Below are positions 13,036 through 25,370 of a stretch of 64,000 bases of DNA, piece by piece. The translations under genes were made by a program, and so were the position numbers. The stretch is from the NCBI GenBank assembly GCA_020740775.1, contig JAHEWK010000050.1, positions 1 through 64,000 of the forward strand, given 5' to 3'. The notes beneath the pieces were generated by a model. That model saw only the letters and a list, made by a program, of their open reading frames with translations. It searched no databases and was not told the DNA's origin. Within the stretch, counting starts at the first letter, position 1, and the number at the start of each line of letters is the position of its first letter. The stretch comes from Ilyonectria destructans. Its lineage: Eukaryota > Ascomycota > Sordariomycetes > Hypocreales > Nectriaceae.

Positions 13036-15100
13036 AATCCACTGATAATTCATTAGATATCTAGTGGCAGTTTGTTAACTAGCCGGAATTTTACAGCTAA
13101 AGTGGAGAGTATATTATCGTACTTTACTTCCCCTTTTATATAGTTAGGTCGATAGAAGATTCTATCGGCAGAATTTAGCTTCCCTAGTTAATATTCGATA
13201 TTAAAGTTAAATAGAGCCAGTCTGTAGACCTATCTAGCCAGTTTCCCTCTAAGGTCTCTAGCTGGTACTTTCACTACTCCTTTTAAAGCTGTATAATCTA
13301 TTAAAAGGAGGAACTTCTCTAAGAGTTCTAGAAGGTAGTAACTTCAGTACTTTAAGCTCTTAATTACTGCTAGCAGCTTCTGCTAACTGATACCCTATTG
13401 TTATTTAGTATCTTTAAGCTTTTAAGACTAATATGCCACTAGTCTCTATTAGTCTCTATTCAGTTAGGTTAGAATACCTAAAACTGCTTAAGGAGATATA
13501 TCTATCTCTACTCTGGAGTGTAGCTTAGGGTTCTAATATCTTAAAATAGTTACTGAGTAGAAGGCGGATTTCAGCTTTTAGAATATCTCTTTCTGCTTCT
13601 TTCCCTAAGAGAATTCCACTTATTACTTTCCAGTCTTTAGCAGCTCTATAAGGAGCGCTATAATCTTTAAGTATCTTAGAATAAACTTATAATAGAAGTT
13701 ATAGAAGCCTTAGAAGATTTATATATCCTTAATATTATTTAGTATTAGCTATTCAGTAACTGTATAAACTTTACCTAGCTCTATCTTCAGTTCTTCTTAT
13801 ATAATAATATATTCTAAGAACTTAACTTTTTGCTAGTAGAAGGTATATTTTAATAGCTTAGTATAAAGCTGGAAATTCTATAGCCTCTTTAAGATCTCTC
13901 TAACAATCTTAATATATTCCTCTCTTATTTAGGAGTATATAATAATATTATCCAGATATATAATATAATAAGTATCTAATAATCCGGCAAGTATATAATA
14001 GATATATATCTAGAAGGTAGTAGGAGTATTAGTTAATCTAAAGGATATAACAGTATATTTAAAGTAGCTATATTTAGTGCAAAAGGCTATCTTCTAGCAG
14101 TCTTCCTTCTTAATCTGGATTCTATAGTAAGCATTCTAAATATTAAGCTTTATAAATTACTTTACTTCTACCAGTCTATCCAGCAGCTCTCTAATTAGCA
14201 GCAGGAGGTAATAATTCTTTACTATTACTATATTTAAACTGTAATAGTCTATATAGATCTAGATCCCTTTATTCTTTTTAGGTATAAATAGAATTAGTAT
14301 TTTTATACTGCTTATAGAATATTTTACTTGTCTACTTACTATATTCTCAGCGAGATATTTGCAAATAATAGCTGCTTATTTCTTATTAGTTGGGTATATT
14401 TAGCTCAGTAGAGGTTTCTTTTCCTTCTGTAACTTAATTAAGTATTCTACTCCTTTAAGAAGTAGTAGTACCTTAGCTGCTTCTTTACTAAAGGTCTCTT
14501 ACTCTAACTTAAGTTTTAAAAGTAGAGTTTCTACTCTCTCTTCTTAGCTTTTACTTAAGGTAGCTATTAGCTCTTTATTTAGTAAGAGAATCTTATAAGT
14601 ATATATTATAAAAGCCTTTTTGTTATTCTCTATTAGATCTCTTATAAAAGACTTTAGGTTCTATATTAAGACCTCTTTATAGATCTATAAGTAGGTTTAA
14701 ATATTAATAATAATCTCTTTATCTTCTATTACTTGGGATAATAGTAATAAGTTGCTAGCTTCTTCTGGGCGTACAGCCTTAATAAATAGTCTGCAGATTT
14801 TCTATAGAAACCCTCTATAGTTTATCAGAAAGAAGATTAATTAGTATACTAGTAGCAATAGTATAATTACTCTATTAAAGCTCTCTAAGCTTAAAGCTTT
14901 CTATTTTATAGTTACCTTTAGTTCTAGTCTCTATACTAATCTTCAGCTAATAAGTAATACTTATATATAAGTATCTATATCTATACTAACTTCTTTCTTA
15001 TTAAGTGCTTAAACTATAAGTACTTAGCCTTAAATAATCTAGCTGATAGATATCAGCTTTACCTTTAGTATAGATCTCTTTATTTTAGGTCCCCTGCCTA
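13036..15100 (-). pseudogene. Outer chromovirus pol, 5' half: RT and RNase H
   Basis: Minus-strand translation gives YFKYTVISFRLTNTPTTF at about 14030-14080 (family form Y.V.PFGLTNAPATFQ) and a YLDNIIIY box (YLDD form) at about 13930-13960. The RNase H terminus KLAR*VYRLALFNFNIEY is at about 13190-13260. This piece joins to 2820-4589. Stops are of RIP type. Confidence 0.82.
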
Positions 15101-16400
15101 CTTATTTCCTAAGGAGTTAAGTTTTTTTACTCTAGCTGTAATAGGTTAAACTGCTGCCAGCCTTAATCTGCTTTATTAATTAGAAGGTCTTAATCTTCTA
15201 TTAGATTCCGAGTATTAAGATAATATATATTCTATTTGTTAATAGTTATAATACCGGACTTTATTGGAGTTACCTTCTATAGTTTATTTATTAGGTGTCC
15301 GGGTTCTGCTTTTCCTAAATTAGTCTTATTAATACTCTTACCCTCTAGCTGGGGTATATTAGTAACCTCTGCCTCTTGGGGGATATCCTCTATTCCAGGG
15401 TGCTCTATATAAGAAGTCTGACCTTAGGGTCTTTAACTTTCTCTTTTAAGATTAGTCTGAGTTGCCTCTTTTCTGGCCTTATAGAAGGCTGGTATTACTA
15501 AAGTGTTACTATAGGTAATAGGCTTCCTAAGCTAGCTCTTAAGCTTGGAGGATATTAATTCTTATCTTATAGATCTCTTTCTTTACTTAAGGTTAAAGGC
15601 TGAAGTAGTATTAGTGGGCTAGAACTGGATTGTCCTCTGTATAAGCTGTACCCAGAGCTATATAGATTGCTCTTTAGGCGTTAAAGTAGTCTATTAGGAA
15701 TTAATTAATAAGTTGTTATAGCTCTATTAGGCTGTCTCTTAGCTCGATCTCTTTCTAACTTAAGTCTATATACTATTTCTATAGGAATACCGTAAAGTCT
15801 TCCCACTTTAGGTTTATTAAGCTCTTAGTATATACTTGCTATTAGGTCTGTAAGGAGGTATAGAGCTTAATACTTAACCAGCTGATCTTCTAATAGTCTT
15901 TAGCTGTAACTCTTATATTATTTGCCTCTTAGACGGTATAAATTCAGTTATCTGTTTTTATACTAGTTGTATTTTCTTAAAGAGTTATACAGGCATATTG
16001 CAGAGGTCTTTTATATTCTTTTAGAGGTCTTAGCCCTAATATCCTTTTTATCTGCTCTATTAGATATACCTAAAAGGCGCAGTCTTTCTATCTTTAAGCT
16101 TCAAATTGTTTTTCTGCAGTAACTTATTGGGCTGTTATAACTAACAGTAGAGTCTGGATTAGTATAGACTTATAAGGGTATTTATATACTTATTAAGTAC
16201 TTAACGAATACTCCTATAAGCTTAACTTATAGAACTGTATCCCCTGGGACTCTAGATATTCTAACTTAAAAGATTGGCTTTTAGTCCTGCTATATATAGC
16301 TAGGTCCAGCCTGTTGCCTATTGGTATATTGAGTTAATATTTGCAGATAAGTTTATCTAATTTATCTTCAGCGTTGGGTTAGGGGTTATTCCTTCCTTCT
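15100..16400 (-). pseudogene. Probable gag/leader region of outer chromovirus
   Basis: By position, upstream of RT in element sense, this should hold the protease start, Gag and leader. I see long lysine/glutamine-rich frames with RIP-type stops on the minus strand but no diagnostic zinc knuckle. The boundary with flanking DNA is not resolved. Confidence 0.4.
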
Positions 16401-17630
16401 ATACCCGATAGTTTGAGATATTCTTCTTATAATATATTGAGTGGGCGGATCTTACTTGCAGCCCGGCCGCTACGCCTAATTGCGCTTTATATTTCTTGTA
16501 TCTTATATAACGCACTGGTAACTCAGTAGGGTGTAGAAGTGAACGAATTATAAGGGTTAGCTTCACCAGGATGCTATATAAAGATCTTAAGGTAGGGTCC
16601 GCTGTATTATAAAGTGTTTATTTGTTAAGTATAGAGATTGCACTTAACGAATGGAGCTATAGATACTATATTATATAACCTTACTTTAGGGTAGGGCAAA
16701 GTACTGTCTCTTCTCGCCCCAACTCTTATATATTTATCTTTATGGGTACTTTTCTAATTAAGTAATATTAATTCCAAATAGCGGATACTTTAAAATCAAT
16801 TGATTTTAAAGCACGGATAGATTAATAAGCTAATTCGGGCTGATTAGTTATACAGTATTAATATTGTTATTAATACTGTATTTTAGTATATAATTATAAG
16901 ATTTTTATTAGAATTTTTAAGCTATATTTTAAAGCTTAAAGCTTAAAGCTTAATCTTATAGAGAAGTTATAAAGTTATATATTTATAGACTTTAACATTA
17001 TTAATATAGGGTTAATAGGGGTTTAATAATATAAACTGATTTTAATTAGCTTGTAGATAATTAATAGGGATACTGTTATCCCACAATCTAATTAGAGTAG
17101 ACTTAATATTCTATATATTTAAGTTAACTTAAATAAAGAATAAAAAGCTTACTAAAGATATATAAATATTATATTTATTTTTATTAAATTAATTAACTTC
17201 TTCTCTATTAACTTATATACTTTTTAATTTATATATTATTATAGCTGATTTTTAGTTAACTTAATTGTATTTCCTACTATTTTATAATATAGATACTAAC
17301 CCACAACCCAAAGCCTAATATTACTCTCTAATAATATTACTATAAATTGCAAAAGGTTATTAAAGTAATAATCTTAAGTCCGATCGATAGCTGCCAGAGG
17401 CCCGCTCGATAAGATATCTATAACTCAAGTAGATATCCCCACCCTTAAGAATAGTCGCCTATAAAGTAATAAATACTGTACAACCCTGGCTGTGTATTAT
17501 CTTGTAATTGCAGACTAGAAAGCTTGCTACTTACTGCCCCAAGAGAGTTATTTTAGGGTTCAGTAGTCTAAACTGCTACCCGAATAAGCTAAGGTGAGGT
17601 TGAGGGATTTCCGGGATTTCCATACTATAA
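16400..17630. other. AT-rich stretch with no recognisable gene
   Basis: Mostly AT-rich decayed sequence with a triple AAGCTT-containing microrepeat near 16930-16960. A more GC-balanced patch at 16440-16740 could be a remnant of the outer element's 5' LTR/leader, but I found no matching copy on the left. Confidence 0.4.
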
Positions 17631-17684
17631 ATTTCTCCAGACCTATATATTTCTCCAGACCTATATATTTCTCCGGACCCATAT
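17631..17684. repeat. 18-bp tandem repeat, three units
   Basis: Three head-to-tail 18-bp units beginning ATTTCTCC at 17631, 17649 and 17667. The third differs from the first two by two single-base transitions. Confidence 0.8.
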
Positions 17685-17739
17685 AATTATCCCGGGCCTA
17701 TAAACTTTTCTGGGTTCCTTATAATAAATAGGAACTGAT

Positions 17740-18130
17740 AGTAACGGGTATCTATAAAAGTATCGCGCTATGCGTATAGCTAAGGGACTGCAGCCTGGTA
17801 TAGAGATCTTTAAGGCTGACTAAATAGATTCGGAGCTTAAGAGCCTCTACCCCGACCTGCAGGCCAATCTAGCGGATCTTATATCATTGCAAACTACCAT
17901 CAGTAGCTGGGCTTATACCTCCGATGCTAGCCGTAGACTTACAGATCGAGCGAGCCATACTGGTGTCTCCTTCGTTATGGGTATATACAGTACTGTTCTG
18001 TTGCGTGAGGTGTCCAGAAACCGAGTTACTGGAGTCTGCATTATGGCTGATATTATTCTTTGGGTTTATATAGTTATACTTACTACTGGCCTTAGACGAA
18101 CTGACTGGTAACTGATATGGGATATAACCT
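17740..18130 (+). pseudogene. Unrecognised open stretch in a less-mutated patch
   Basis: A patch with visibly higher GC than its surroundings holds a plus-strand frame open from 17824 to 18111 except for one TAA upstream. It reads SELKSLYPDLQANLADLIS and then a segment ending in a hydrophobic stretch (MADIILWVYIVILTTG). There is no in-frame ATG at a convincing place and no family I recognise. It could be a fragment of a fourth member of the dead gene group to its right. From 18130 to 19080 I see no gene; that stretch may include the permease promoter. Confidence 0.25.
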
Positions 18131-19079
18131 CTTAGCTGTGGGCCAGCCTATTGGATTTGTCCAGCTGATATAGAGTAGGCTCTTTATGAAGAGTTGAATA
18201 GGATCTTTATTCTATTTGTTATATTGTATTTTTTATAATAATGATTAATTGATTTACTAAAATGATATTTTCCTGCAGTCTTATTACTCTATTGAATTAT
18301 ATTTTCCGTTTTGGGAATATTTACTGGAGTTAGTATAGCCAGATAAGAAACCTCTGTAACTTCTATATATTAGTCTATTCTATACCTGCTTCTTTAATAA
18401 TTTCCAAACTCAAATAGCTGAAGAATAGCTATACTCTATATCCTACTATCTTTGGGGTGGCGAAAGTTATCTGCCTAGAGACTTGCTAATTTCGAACTCC
18501 TAGTATATATAGGCAGACTGACTTTAGGGAAATAACTATATTGAGTCTGATTCTTTATTCCAACCCTTATCCAATCTACAGGAGGCCTAAGTCTGACTCT
18601 TTTAGTATCCAGAGTTCAGACCTTTTCTATATTGTATCGGCTATCTATCTATCTATTTACCTTATTCCAGGCTAGAGAATAAATATGTGGCTGCTACCCT
18701 ATATTAGCTGAAACTCTATAGCTGGTTTTCCGCTTGGATTTTATTATTAAGTATACTCTATAAAGTATCTTAATAGGCTGAATAACGCTAGGTATCGCCT
18801 GGAACCCCACCCCCAGTAGTTTAGAAATTAGGCTAGTTAGAGGAGTATATAATAAATCGAGAAGCTTGCCAGTTAAGAACTTCTATTTCTATAAAGGTAA
18901 CATCTGGGCTGCTTTTCTCTCATCTGGATACCTACTAAATATACTGCTGCCTCTTTTTAGATTGCACTCCTATATTGTATAGTATGAATCTACATACCTT
19001 ATATTATCTCTCTTTATTTCTATATAACTTATTACTTTATTAAATATTGGACTATAACTATATATACCCTAAGTAAAAC

Positions 19080-20810
19080 CTCTAGTAATCCAGGCGATCT
19101 GAAGCCCGACATCCCTATAGAACTTATATGCATTTTATTATGCTATCTTAGAGACTCTACTGAGACTATAGGTATAACCAACCTTATATAGATAGAGATA
19201 AAGCGCAATATTAAGTCCCGCTATATATAGATACTTGCCCTAGGAGGCACTATTGGTATTAGTCTGTTTATTAGTACTGGCTAAGCTTTTAGTGTCTTTA
19301 GTCCGGTAAATCTCTTCTTAGCTTATAGTATAATTTGTATTTTTATCTATAGTATTATCCTTAATATAGCGGAGGCTATCTTATACCTCCTGCTGCCAGG
19401 CTTATTAATAGCCTTCTATACCTTGCAATATATCTCCTAAAGCCTTAATTTTACTATAGGTTGGCTTTATTAGTACTCCTTTAGTATATTAATTATATAT
19501 AAAATTACTGTAGCTTCTCTTATTATTAACTACTGGGATAACTCTATGCCTGTCGCTATTTAGATCACTATTATAATAGTGGTTATTATCTTATTAAATA
19601 TAGCCCCAGTATGAGTTTATACTGAGACTGAGTTTTGGTTCGCTTCAGTTAAAGTGATTATAATTATAGGGCTACTTATTCTTACTGTTATTCTTTATCT
19701 TAGAGGTGGGCTATAAGGAGGCTAAATTGGCTTCTTATATTAAAATAATCTATAACTGATAAATAAATATCTTGTCGACGGGGCTCTTAGTTAATTCTGT
19801 GCTTTTATTTATACTATTATCTTTTCTTTTTTTGCTTTTAGCTTTAGTCTAGAGCTAATTGTTATTACTGGCGGCAAGATAGATAAGCCTCAATCTAATA
19901 TGCTAACTGCTGCTAAAAACTTTATATAGAGACTATTAGTATTTTATACTCTGGGCTTCTTAGCTATTAGCATTATATATTGCAGTAATACCCCGGGCCT
20001 TACTAATGGAGGTTCTGGTGCTGCTGCTTCTCTATAGGTTATTGCAATTAAGAAGGCTGGTATTAAGGTATTAAACTTAATTATTAATACTGGTATTATT
20101 ATATCAGCTTAGTCCTCAGGTAATTCCTTCTTATATATGTTAAGTTGCTCTCTTTACTCTATAGCTAAGATCGGAAATACCCCAGCTATTTTTGCCCGCT
20201 ATAATTAATATAGCATTTCTTTAAATATAGTACTAACTAGTACTCTTTTTACTCCTCTTATCTATCTTAATATTAGAATATCATCTAGTATTATTTTTAA
20301 TTAGTTTGTTAACTTAATAAATACCGCTGGATTTACTTTATAGATCTATTGCTCTATTATATTAATTTGGTTCTAGAGGGCCTGTAATACTTAAGGTATT
20401 ACTAATATTCCATATAAGTCCCTATTTTAACTGTATTTAGCCTGGACTTATATAGTAATATTTGCTATGCTTCTTTTACTGAATGGTTTTTCTGTGTTTT
20501 TTACTGGCTACTGGTCTGTTACTTCCTTCTTGACAGTATATCTTAGTGCACCTATTTTCCTTATTATCTATTTCTTTTATTAAATTACGCACTGAAGTAA
20601 TATATAGGCGATTGACTCTATAGAGGTTAACCTACAAACTGGCTTGAATGAATTTGAGAGAATAGAATATATAGAGAATTATAAATCTAAAGAAAAGGTT
20701 AAATCTGGATTTTACTAGAAGGTATACTGGGTTATTAAGAGCTTATAGGAGTAGATAGATAACTTAGCCTTTCCTACTATACTAGCTATATAGTAATAAA
20801 TATTAAAGTT
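19080..20810 (+). pseudogene. Amino-acid permease (AAT family), RIP-inactivated
   Basis: One plus frame (frame 1) covers about 1.6 kb. It gives a convincing yeast-type amino-acid permease: KRNIKSRY then LALGGTIGISLFIS near 19230-19280 (TM1), LPGLLIAFYTLQYIS (TM2 region), EFWFASVKVIIIIGLLIL near 19630-19690, GGSGAAASL near 20010, an S.GNSFLYMLSCSLYSIAK segment near 20120 and a last transmembrane part WSVTSFLTVYLSAPIFLII near 20510-20570. About 12 membrane segments are implied. In the stretches translated I saw no frameshift; the breaks are TAA/TAG codons attributable to CAA, CAG or TGG. The family imports amino acids by proton symport at the plasma membrane. It is convergent with the oxidase relic at 21050-22440. 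Confidence 0.85.
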
Positions 20811-21049
20811 ATTTATGTATATTTTGGGAGATTTATTCTTAATAAATAGGTTAGGTTATATATAAAACTTTTCCTAGGTTGTATAATTATAACTATCTAG
20901 TTTATCTTATAGAGCACCTTAAGAATAGTATTATATACTCCTTAATATCAGTAAACTGTATCTATCCTTTAGATTAATAAGATTCACTTAGGTTAAACAT
21001 TTAAAACTTAACTTATATATAACTATTAGCTATTTTCTGAGTGATACTC

Positions 21050-22440
21050 TAGTAGGAAAATAAGTTAAGGACTCTTAGGCTTTACCTGTATAGAATATAT
21101 TGGCGTCTTCTTTATATAAATTACAGTATATCCAATAGGAATTATTTACTAAGTTTTTAAAGGCGTACTTTCTCCTGCTTACTGATAATATTAACTAACT
21201 TAACAACTTCTTCAGTATAGCTATAGAAGCACTAATATCCAGCTTTACTATAGCTATAATTATAAATAACCTATACCCTATTAACCTTCTCTTTTTTAAT
21301 ATAAGTACCTCTATCTTATACTGGGTGTAGGCCTATAGTATAACAAATAACATCCAGATGCTTAATACCTCAACTATCAGTAAGCTTGGGATATATATCT
21401 ATAGACCTCTTTATAATTTGCAATATAAGGTTTAGATTAGGCTGTAACTTCTAGTTGTCCTTCTGGTAGTATCCACTGAAAATAGTTCCTCTGCTAGCAG
21501 CTCGAGCTATAATATATATTATTTCGTCGGGGTAATTATCGGTTCTAGAGACAGAGAATATTTTATCAGTTTCATTTCTTATAACTATAATCTAACCTCT
21601 AGCTGGGTGTATCTTACCGTCTGCAACACCTATAATAGTATGGGCGCTAAGTCCAGTATAATTCAGGACGATATAGGCGGGATAGCTACTGCAGTGAATA
21701 CCGGCGATAGCAGTATTGGCAATATGCGAGAGAATAGCCTGCTTGAACTTAACCCTATTTAAGAGATACTAAGATACCAACTAGAGTAGATATATAGCCG
21801 TATTAATATAAACTGAAGTAAAGAAATAGGTATTATCTATATCCGCTGCAAGCTTAGAAGCTAGAGTCTATCTATACTGTAGTTAATGTTAAGTAAAGGC
21901 TATAAGAAGATTGGAGATTAACTTATGTTACGAAATAAAGTCTTCTACTAGAAATTAGAAGATAGAAGCTCTAATAACCATTTTGCAGTTATACTTCTAA
22001 TATCTTTCTTCCGGTTATAGATATTAATTTCTAGATGAGATAAGGTTAGTATCAGCTTATTAAATAATAAGGCTTAAGGTATTTATACTCTAAAAGTGAA
22101 TACTGGTATTAGGATAATTCTCTGCCAGATTTTTAAGTGTAAACTAGGTATTGCAGTCCTATTTAGCAGCGTTAATACCACCTACAGATACCCTAAGTTA
22201 GTAGGTTAGTATATATTGGCAACTTGGAAAGGGGTTGATCTTACAGTATATAATTAGCACCAGCCCAGGGAGATATATATTGGATATTGTAATCTCCAGG
22301 TATATACTTTATAATAACAGTAATATTATAGTATTTATCCCTAGATAGAAGTAAGGCAGTAGTAAGACTGGCTATATTAGTACTGTAAATAGATGGAAAG
22401 TTTTATTAGCAATCCTAAAGCTAGAAATAGTTAAAAACTA
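21050..22440 (-). pseudogene. D-amino-acid oxidase, RIP-inactivated
   Basis: The minus strand reads as a DAO family flavoprotein. The N-terminal FAD-binding segment at about 22230-22400 reads NIASLTTALLLSRDKYYNIT and then PGDYNIQYISPWAGANY, where the DAO family has GAGVxGLTTALxLS and PGDxxxxYxSPWAGAN. The middle at about 21400-21660 contains GVADGKIHPARG, DNYPDEIIYIIARAASRGT and FSGYYQKDN. The C-terminal NYSYSKAGYQ at about 21230-21260 corresponds to the family's NYGHGGAGYQ. The first glycines of the dinucleotide fold are lost by G-to-A changes. The enzyme oxidatively deaminates D-amino acids to 2-oxo acids, ammonia and peroxide, usually in peroxisomes. Its 5' end faces the regulator relic at 23.0 kb. 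Confidence 0.85.
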
Positions 22441-23029
22441 AAGAAGGGGAAGCTATATCTAATAACTATAACTTGCTAATCTGCCATTTTTACTTGTATG
22501 TGTTAGTTGATAAATAGTGGATTAATTAATTAATTAATTAATTAATTTATTAACCAGCCTGCTGGACCTTTTAACTCTAGCTTATTAACTTTTAGATTTA
22601 TATAAAAAGTATCCTTATAAGTAACTTTATATATAATTGGGACTACTCAGTTAAACTGACTTAAATAACTGAGTTTTCCTATAGGGGGAGGGGTAGAGGT
22701 ATTTTCTGTTTTCTATTTTCCAATTTCTAAGGAGAAGTATATATAATTTAGAAATAGAGTGGGGAAGGCAAATAAATTTCTGAATCTACCTTTTATCTCC
22801 TCTTACTTACTTTTTATATTGCTCTATATGCAATATAACAGAAGGGTATATTGCCAGTTTGCCCTGTTTATATTTTCTATAACTCCTTTAGCTGGAATTT
22901 TAACTGTTGCCTGAACTCAGTCTGAACTATAAGCGATATACTATATAAGCCTTATATAAGATGCTTATATAAGTGCTATCAGTGAGTTAGCTTTAGGGTG
23001 CTGTAGCCTGGTTGAAAACCGATATAGCT
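22441..23029. other. Decayed divergent intergenic region with AT tetranucleotide repeat
   Basis: This is the interval between the divergently oriented oxidase and regulator relics, so it probably held both promoters. A perfect (TTAA)-type run of about 28 bp lies at 22522-22549. No operator could be recognised after RIP. Confidence 0.4.
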
Positions 23030-25370
23030 AACTGATACCGTCCCTGCAGTCCTACAGCTAGAAGAGGATAAAATATTCTGCCGAGAAGTCTATTTACTTA
23101 GTCTGTAACTGCCTGAATTAGCTGTATATCTACTTGCAGCAAGGCCAGTATAGTGCTTACTATAATAATAAGGTTACTAAATAGTAGGTATTATATCTAA
23201 TATCTATTTTTCCAATACTAGCTTTCTATATTAACCTTAAAGCTTTAATAGAAATACTATTAAATCCCTATATAGATGCAGTTTATAACTGCAATAGTAA
23301 CTATAACTGTAACCCTTAGAACTGTTAATTGTATACAAGTAAGCTAGATCTATATTCTATATCCCGGCGAGAAATATAGCCCAATATATATATATAACGG
23401 ATGGTATTAAGAAGATGTATTTATTAGGTCCATCCCGGATCAACCTATATTATATAGGTCCATTAATAAATCCCCCGACTTATAGTCCACTCCAGTTCCT
23501 GCTGCAACTAATCTCAGTATTAGAACTTATCTATAACCTTTAATATGGTAAGATATACCGTTATGCCACTTTTTCACGCCCTTACTAATATATATCTTCC
23601 CCAGGTCTCCCTCTAATACTAAATCTCCGCTAGAATCACTTAAGTATTTTATCGAAATCTATTACTAAAAGCTTTATTTTTAGCTGCTCCCCCTTTTTGA
23701 GATTGCCATTCTATATTTAAAGTTCCAACTCTTTCCCAGATATCTCCACTGGGTCTTCTTAGCCCTTATACTTAAATTCTCTAATTATTACTTCTATAAC
23801 ACTAAGAAGCCTTAAGTAATCGAATTTTACACTATATTATATAGAAATATTATTATAGAATAGGCCTCTAATAGAGTTAAAAAGTTGGAAATCCTTTAGT
23901 TGCTATGCCTTTTTGCACTTTGTGAGATTTAAGGTATAACTACTATCTACTTGCCTTATATATAGCTTGCGGATAGTACTGATATTTAGTTATAGAAGGT
24001 AAGTATATAAGGGTAAATATAATAATCGGACTTACAGTAAGACTACAATCAGTATATATATTGGAAGCTTAAGCTAACTTAAGTAATAATAATAGTTAGA
24101 ATAAGTTACTAAGCTTCTATTATTACTGGAGCATTTTAATACTTAAAAAAGCCTTCTCTATTAATTTTATTCTTTTAGAGTAAAGTCTTTATCCACCAGA
24201 ATACCCCTAAAGTCCGCTTAGGCCTTATTCTCTTCTGCCTTTAGTTGGGAGGAGGAGGCGCTACCTCAACCTTTTTAACTTTAATAAGGTTAGTAGTAAT
24301 AATAACAGTATTAATAGCTGCTATCTGTAAATAATATCTACCTGGGGAGATATCTTATTATATTTTAAAGGTATATACCTTAGTAAGGCAGAGAATCTAT
24401 AGCTATCTAGCTTAACCTATAATTAATTGATAATAAAGATTTATAAGCTCGAAACTAAGATATTATATAAGTACCTCTTCCGGAATATGTTATTTTAAGA
24501 TTGCCATCCTTTAGATCTTTCTAATTATTGAGAATATTAGACCCCTTAGCTTCTAATATAAATTGCTTCTTATAGAGTATAAGCCGCACTAAATAACCCT
24601 TTTATTTATCTTATTGCTCTTTAAGGCGCTAAGGGCCTATTATAACCCCGATTATTCTTATAGTAAATAGTAGACCAGTCTCTATACTATTCCGGCTGGG
24701 TTACTTGCCTCCTTCAGATTTATAAGGATTTATCTTTTACTATATCTAATTCTCTTCTGGGCTATATAATTGCTGTAACTGTAATGATTCTATAGTTATT
24801 TCAATTTACAAGAGATCCCTCTATATCTTAGAGGGCTAGAGAAAATCTCAGTAAGTATTAGCTAGTATTAAGTAATATCTTAAAATACTGGCCTTATATT
24901 GCTGTTAAGGTAAGTTCGTCAATTATTATAATTACAGTATATCTAATACTTACTTAAGTATTAAATCCTTACCAATCTCCAGTTAATTATCGATTAAGAA
25001 GGCCTAAATATAGATAGTTCTATAATTCAGTTTCCACCAGAGATAATATAGTAGGTTTTTATTCTTTAATATAACCCAGTAATAGTGCTGAGTCAGGATG
25101 CTAATAAAATTATTATAGTATTACTCACTCTAAATGCCGCCCTTAAAATTATAATATAGATTATTCAGCTAGTTGCTGATAAAATATCCAATCAGCCTTC
25201 TGCTATAGATATCTCTTATAATATTTCTAGATTTTCTAGGGATAAATATAACAACCTCGATTTAGATAATATACTTTTAGAATCTATATTTAGTAACTAT
25301 TTATAATTACTATTTTAGCTGCTTTTAGGGCTTAAACTAGGCCTACTACTTATATATTATATAGTTTTTA
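23030..25370 (+). pseudogene. Zn(II)2Cys6 transcription factor, RIP-inactivated
   Basis: Near 23045-23150 the plus strand reads SY S*KRIKYSAEKSIYLVCNC then LN*LY. If the Tyr codons (TAC/TAT) are former Cys codons (TGC/TGT, G-to-A), the spacing is C-x6-C-x6-C-x2-C-x6-C, five of the six Zn2Cys6 cysteines. The first is not visible. Further on, at about 24680-24930, a fungal-specific transcription-factor domain is suggested by LLGYIIAVTVMILQLFQF followed by RARENLSKYQLVLSNILKYW. Stops are RIP-type. Being next to, and divergent from, the D-amino-acid oxidase, it may have been the pathway-specific regulator. The end is approximate. Confidence 0.65.

Larger units (their letters stand above)
2820..16400 (-). 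mobile_element. Outer Ty3/gypsy chromovirus, RIP-degraded, split by nested insertion
   Basis: Integrase and chromodomain lie at about 2820-4589, and RNase H, reverse transcriptase and Gag at about 13036-16300, all on the minus strand. The two halves join logically across the inner element at 4590-13035: the RNase H-integrase linker (NSADRIFYRPNY, the ADALSRRPDY-type motif) is at about 13150, and the integrase motif STVYYL*TNSQTKR is at about 3540. Outer boundaries are approximate because I could not find its LTRs. Damage is heavy and almost all transitional, as in RIP. Confidence 0.8.

Noticed and set aside
16440..16740. Possible 5' LTR of the outer chromovirus
   Set aside because: GC-higher patch in the right place, but I found no matching direct repeat left of 2820.
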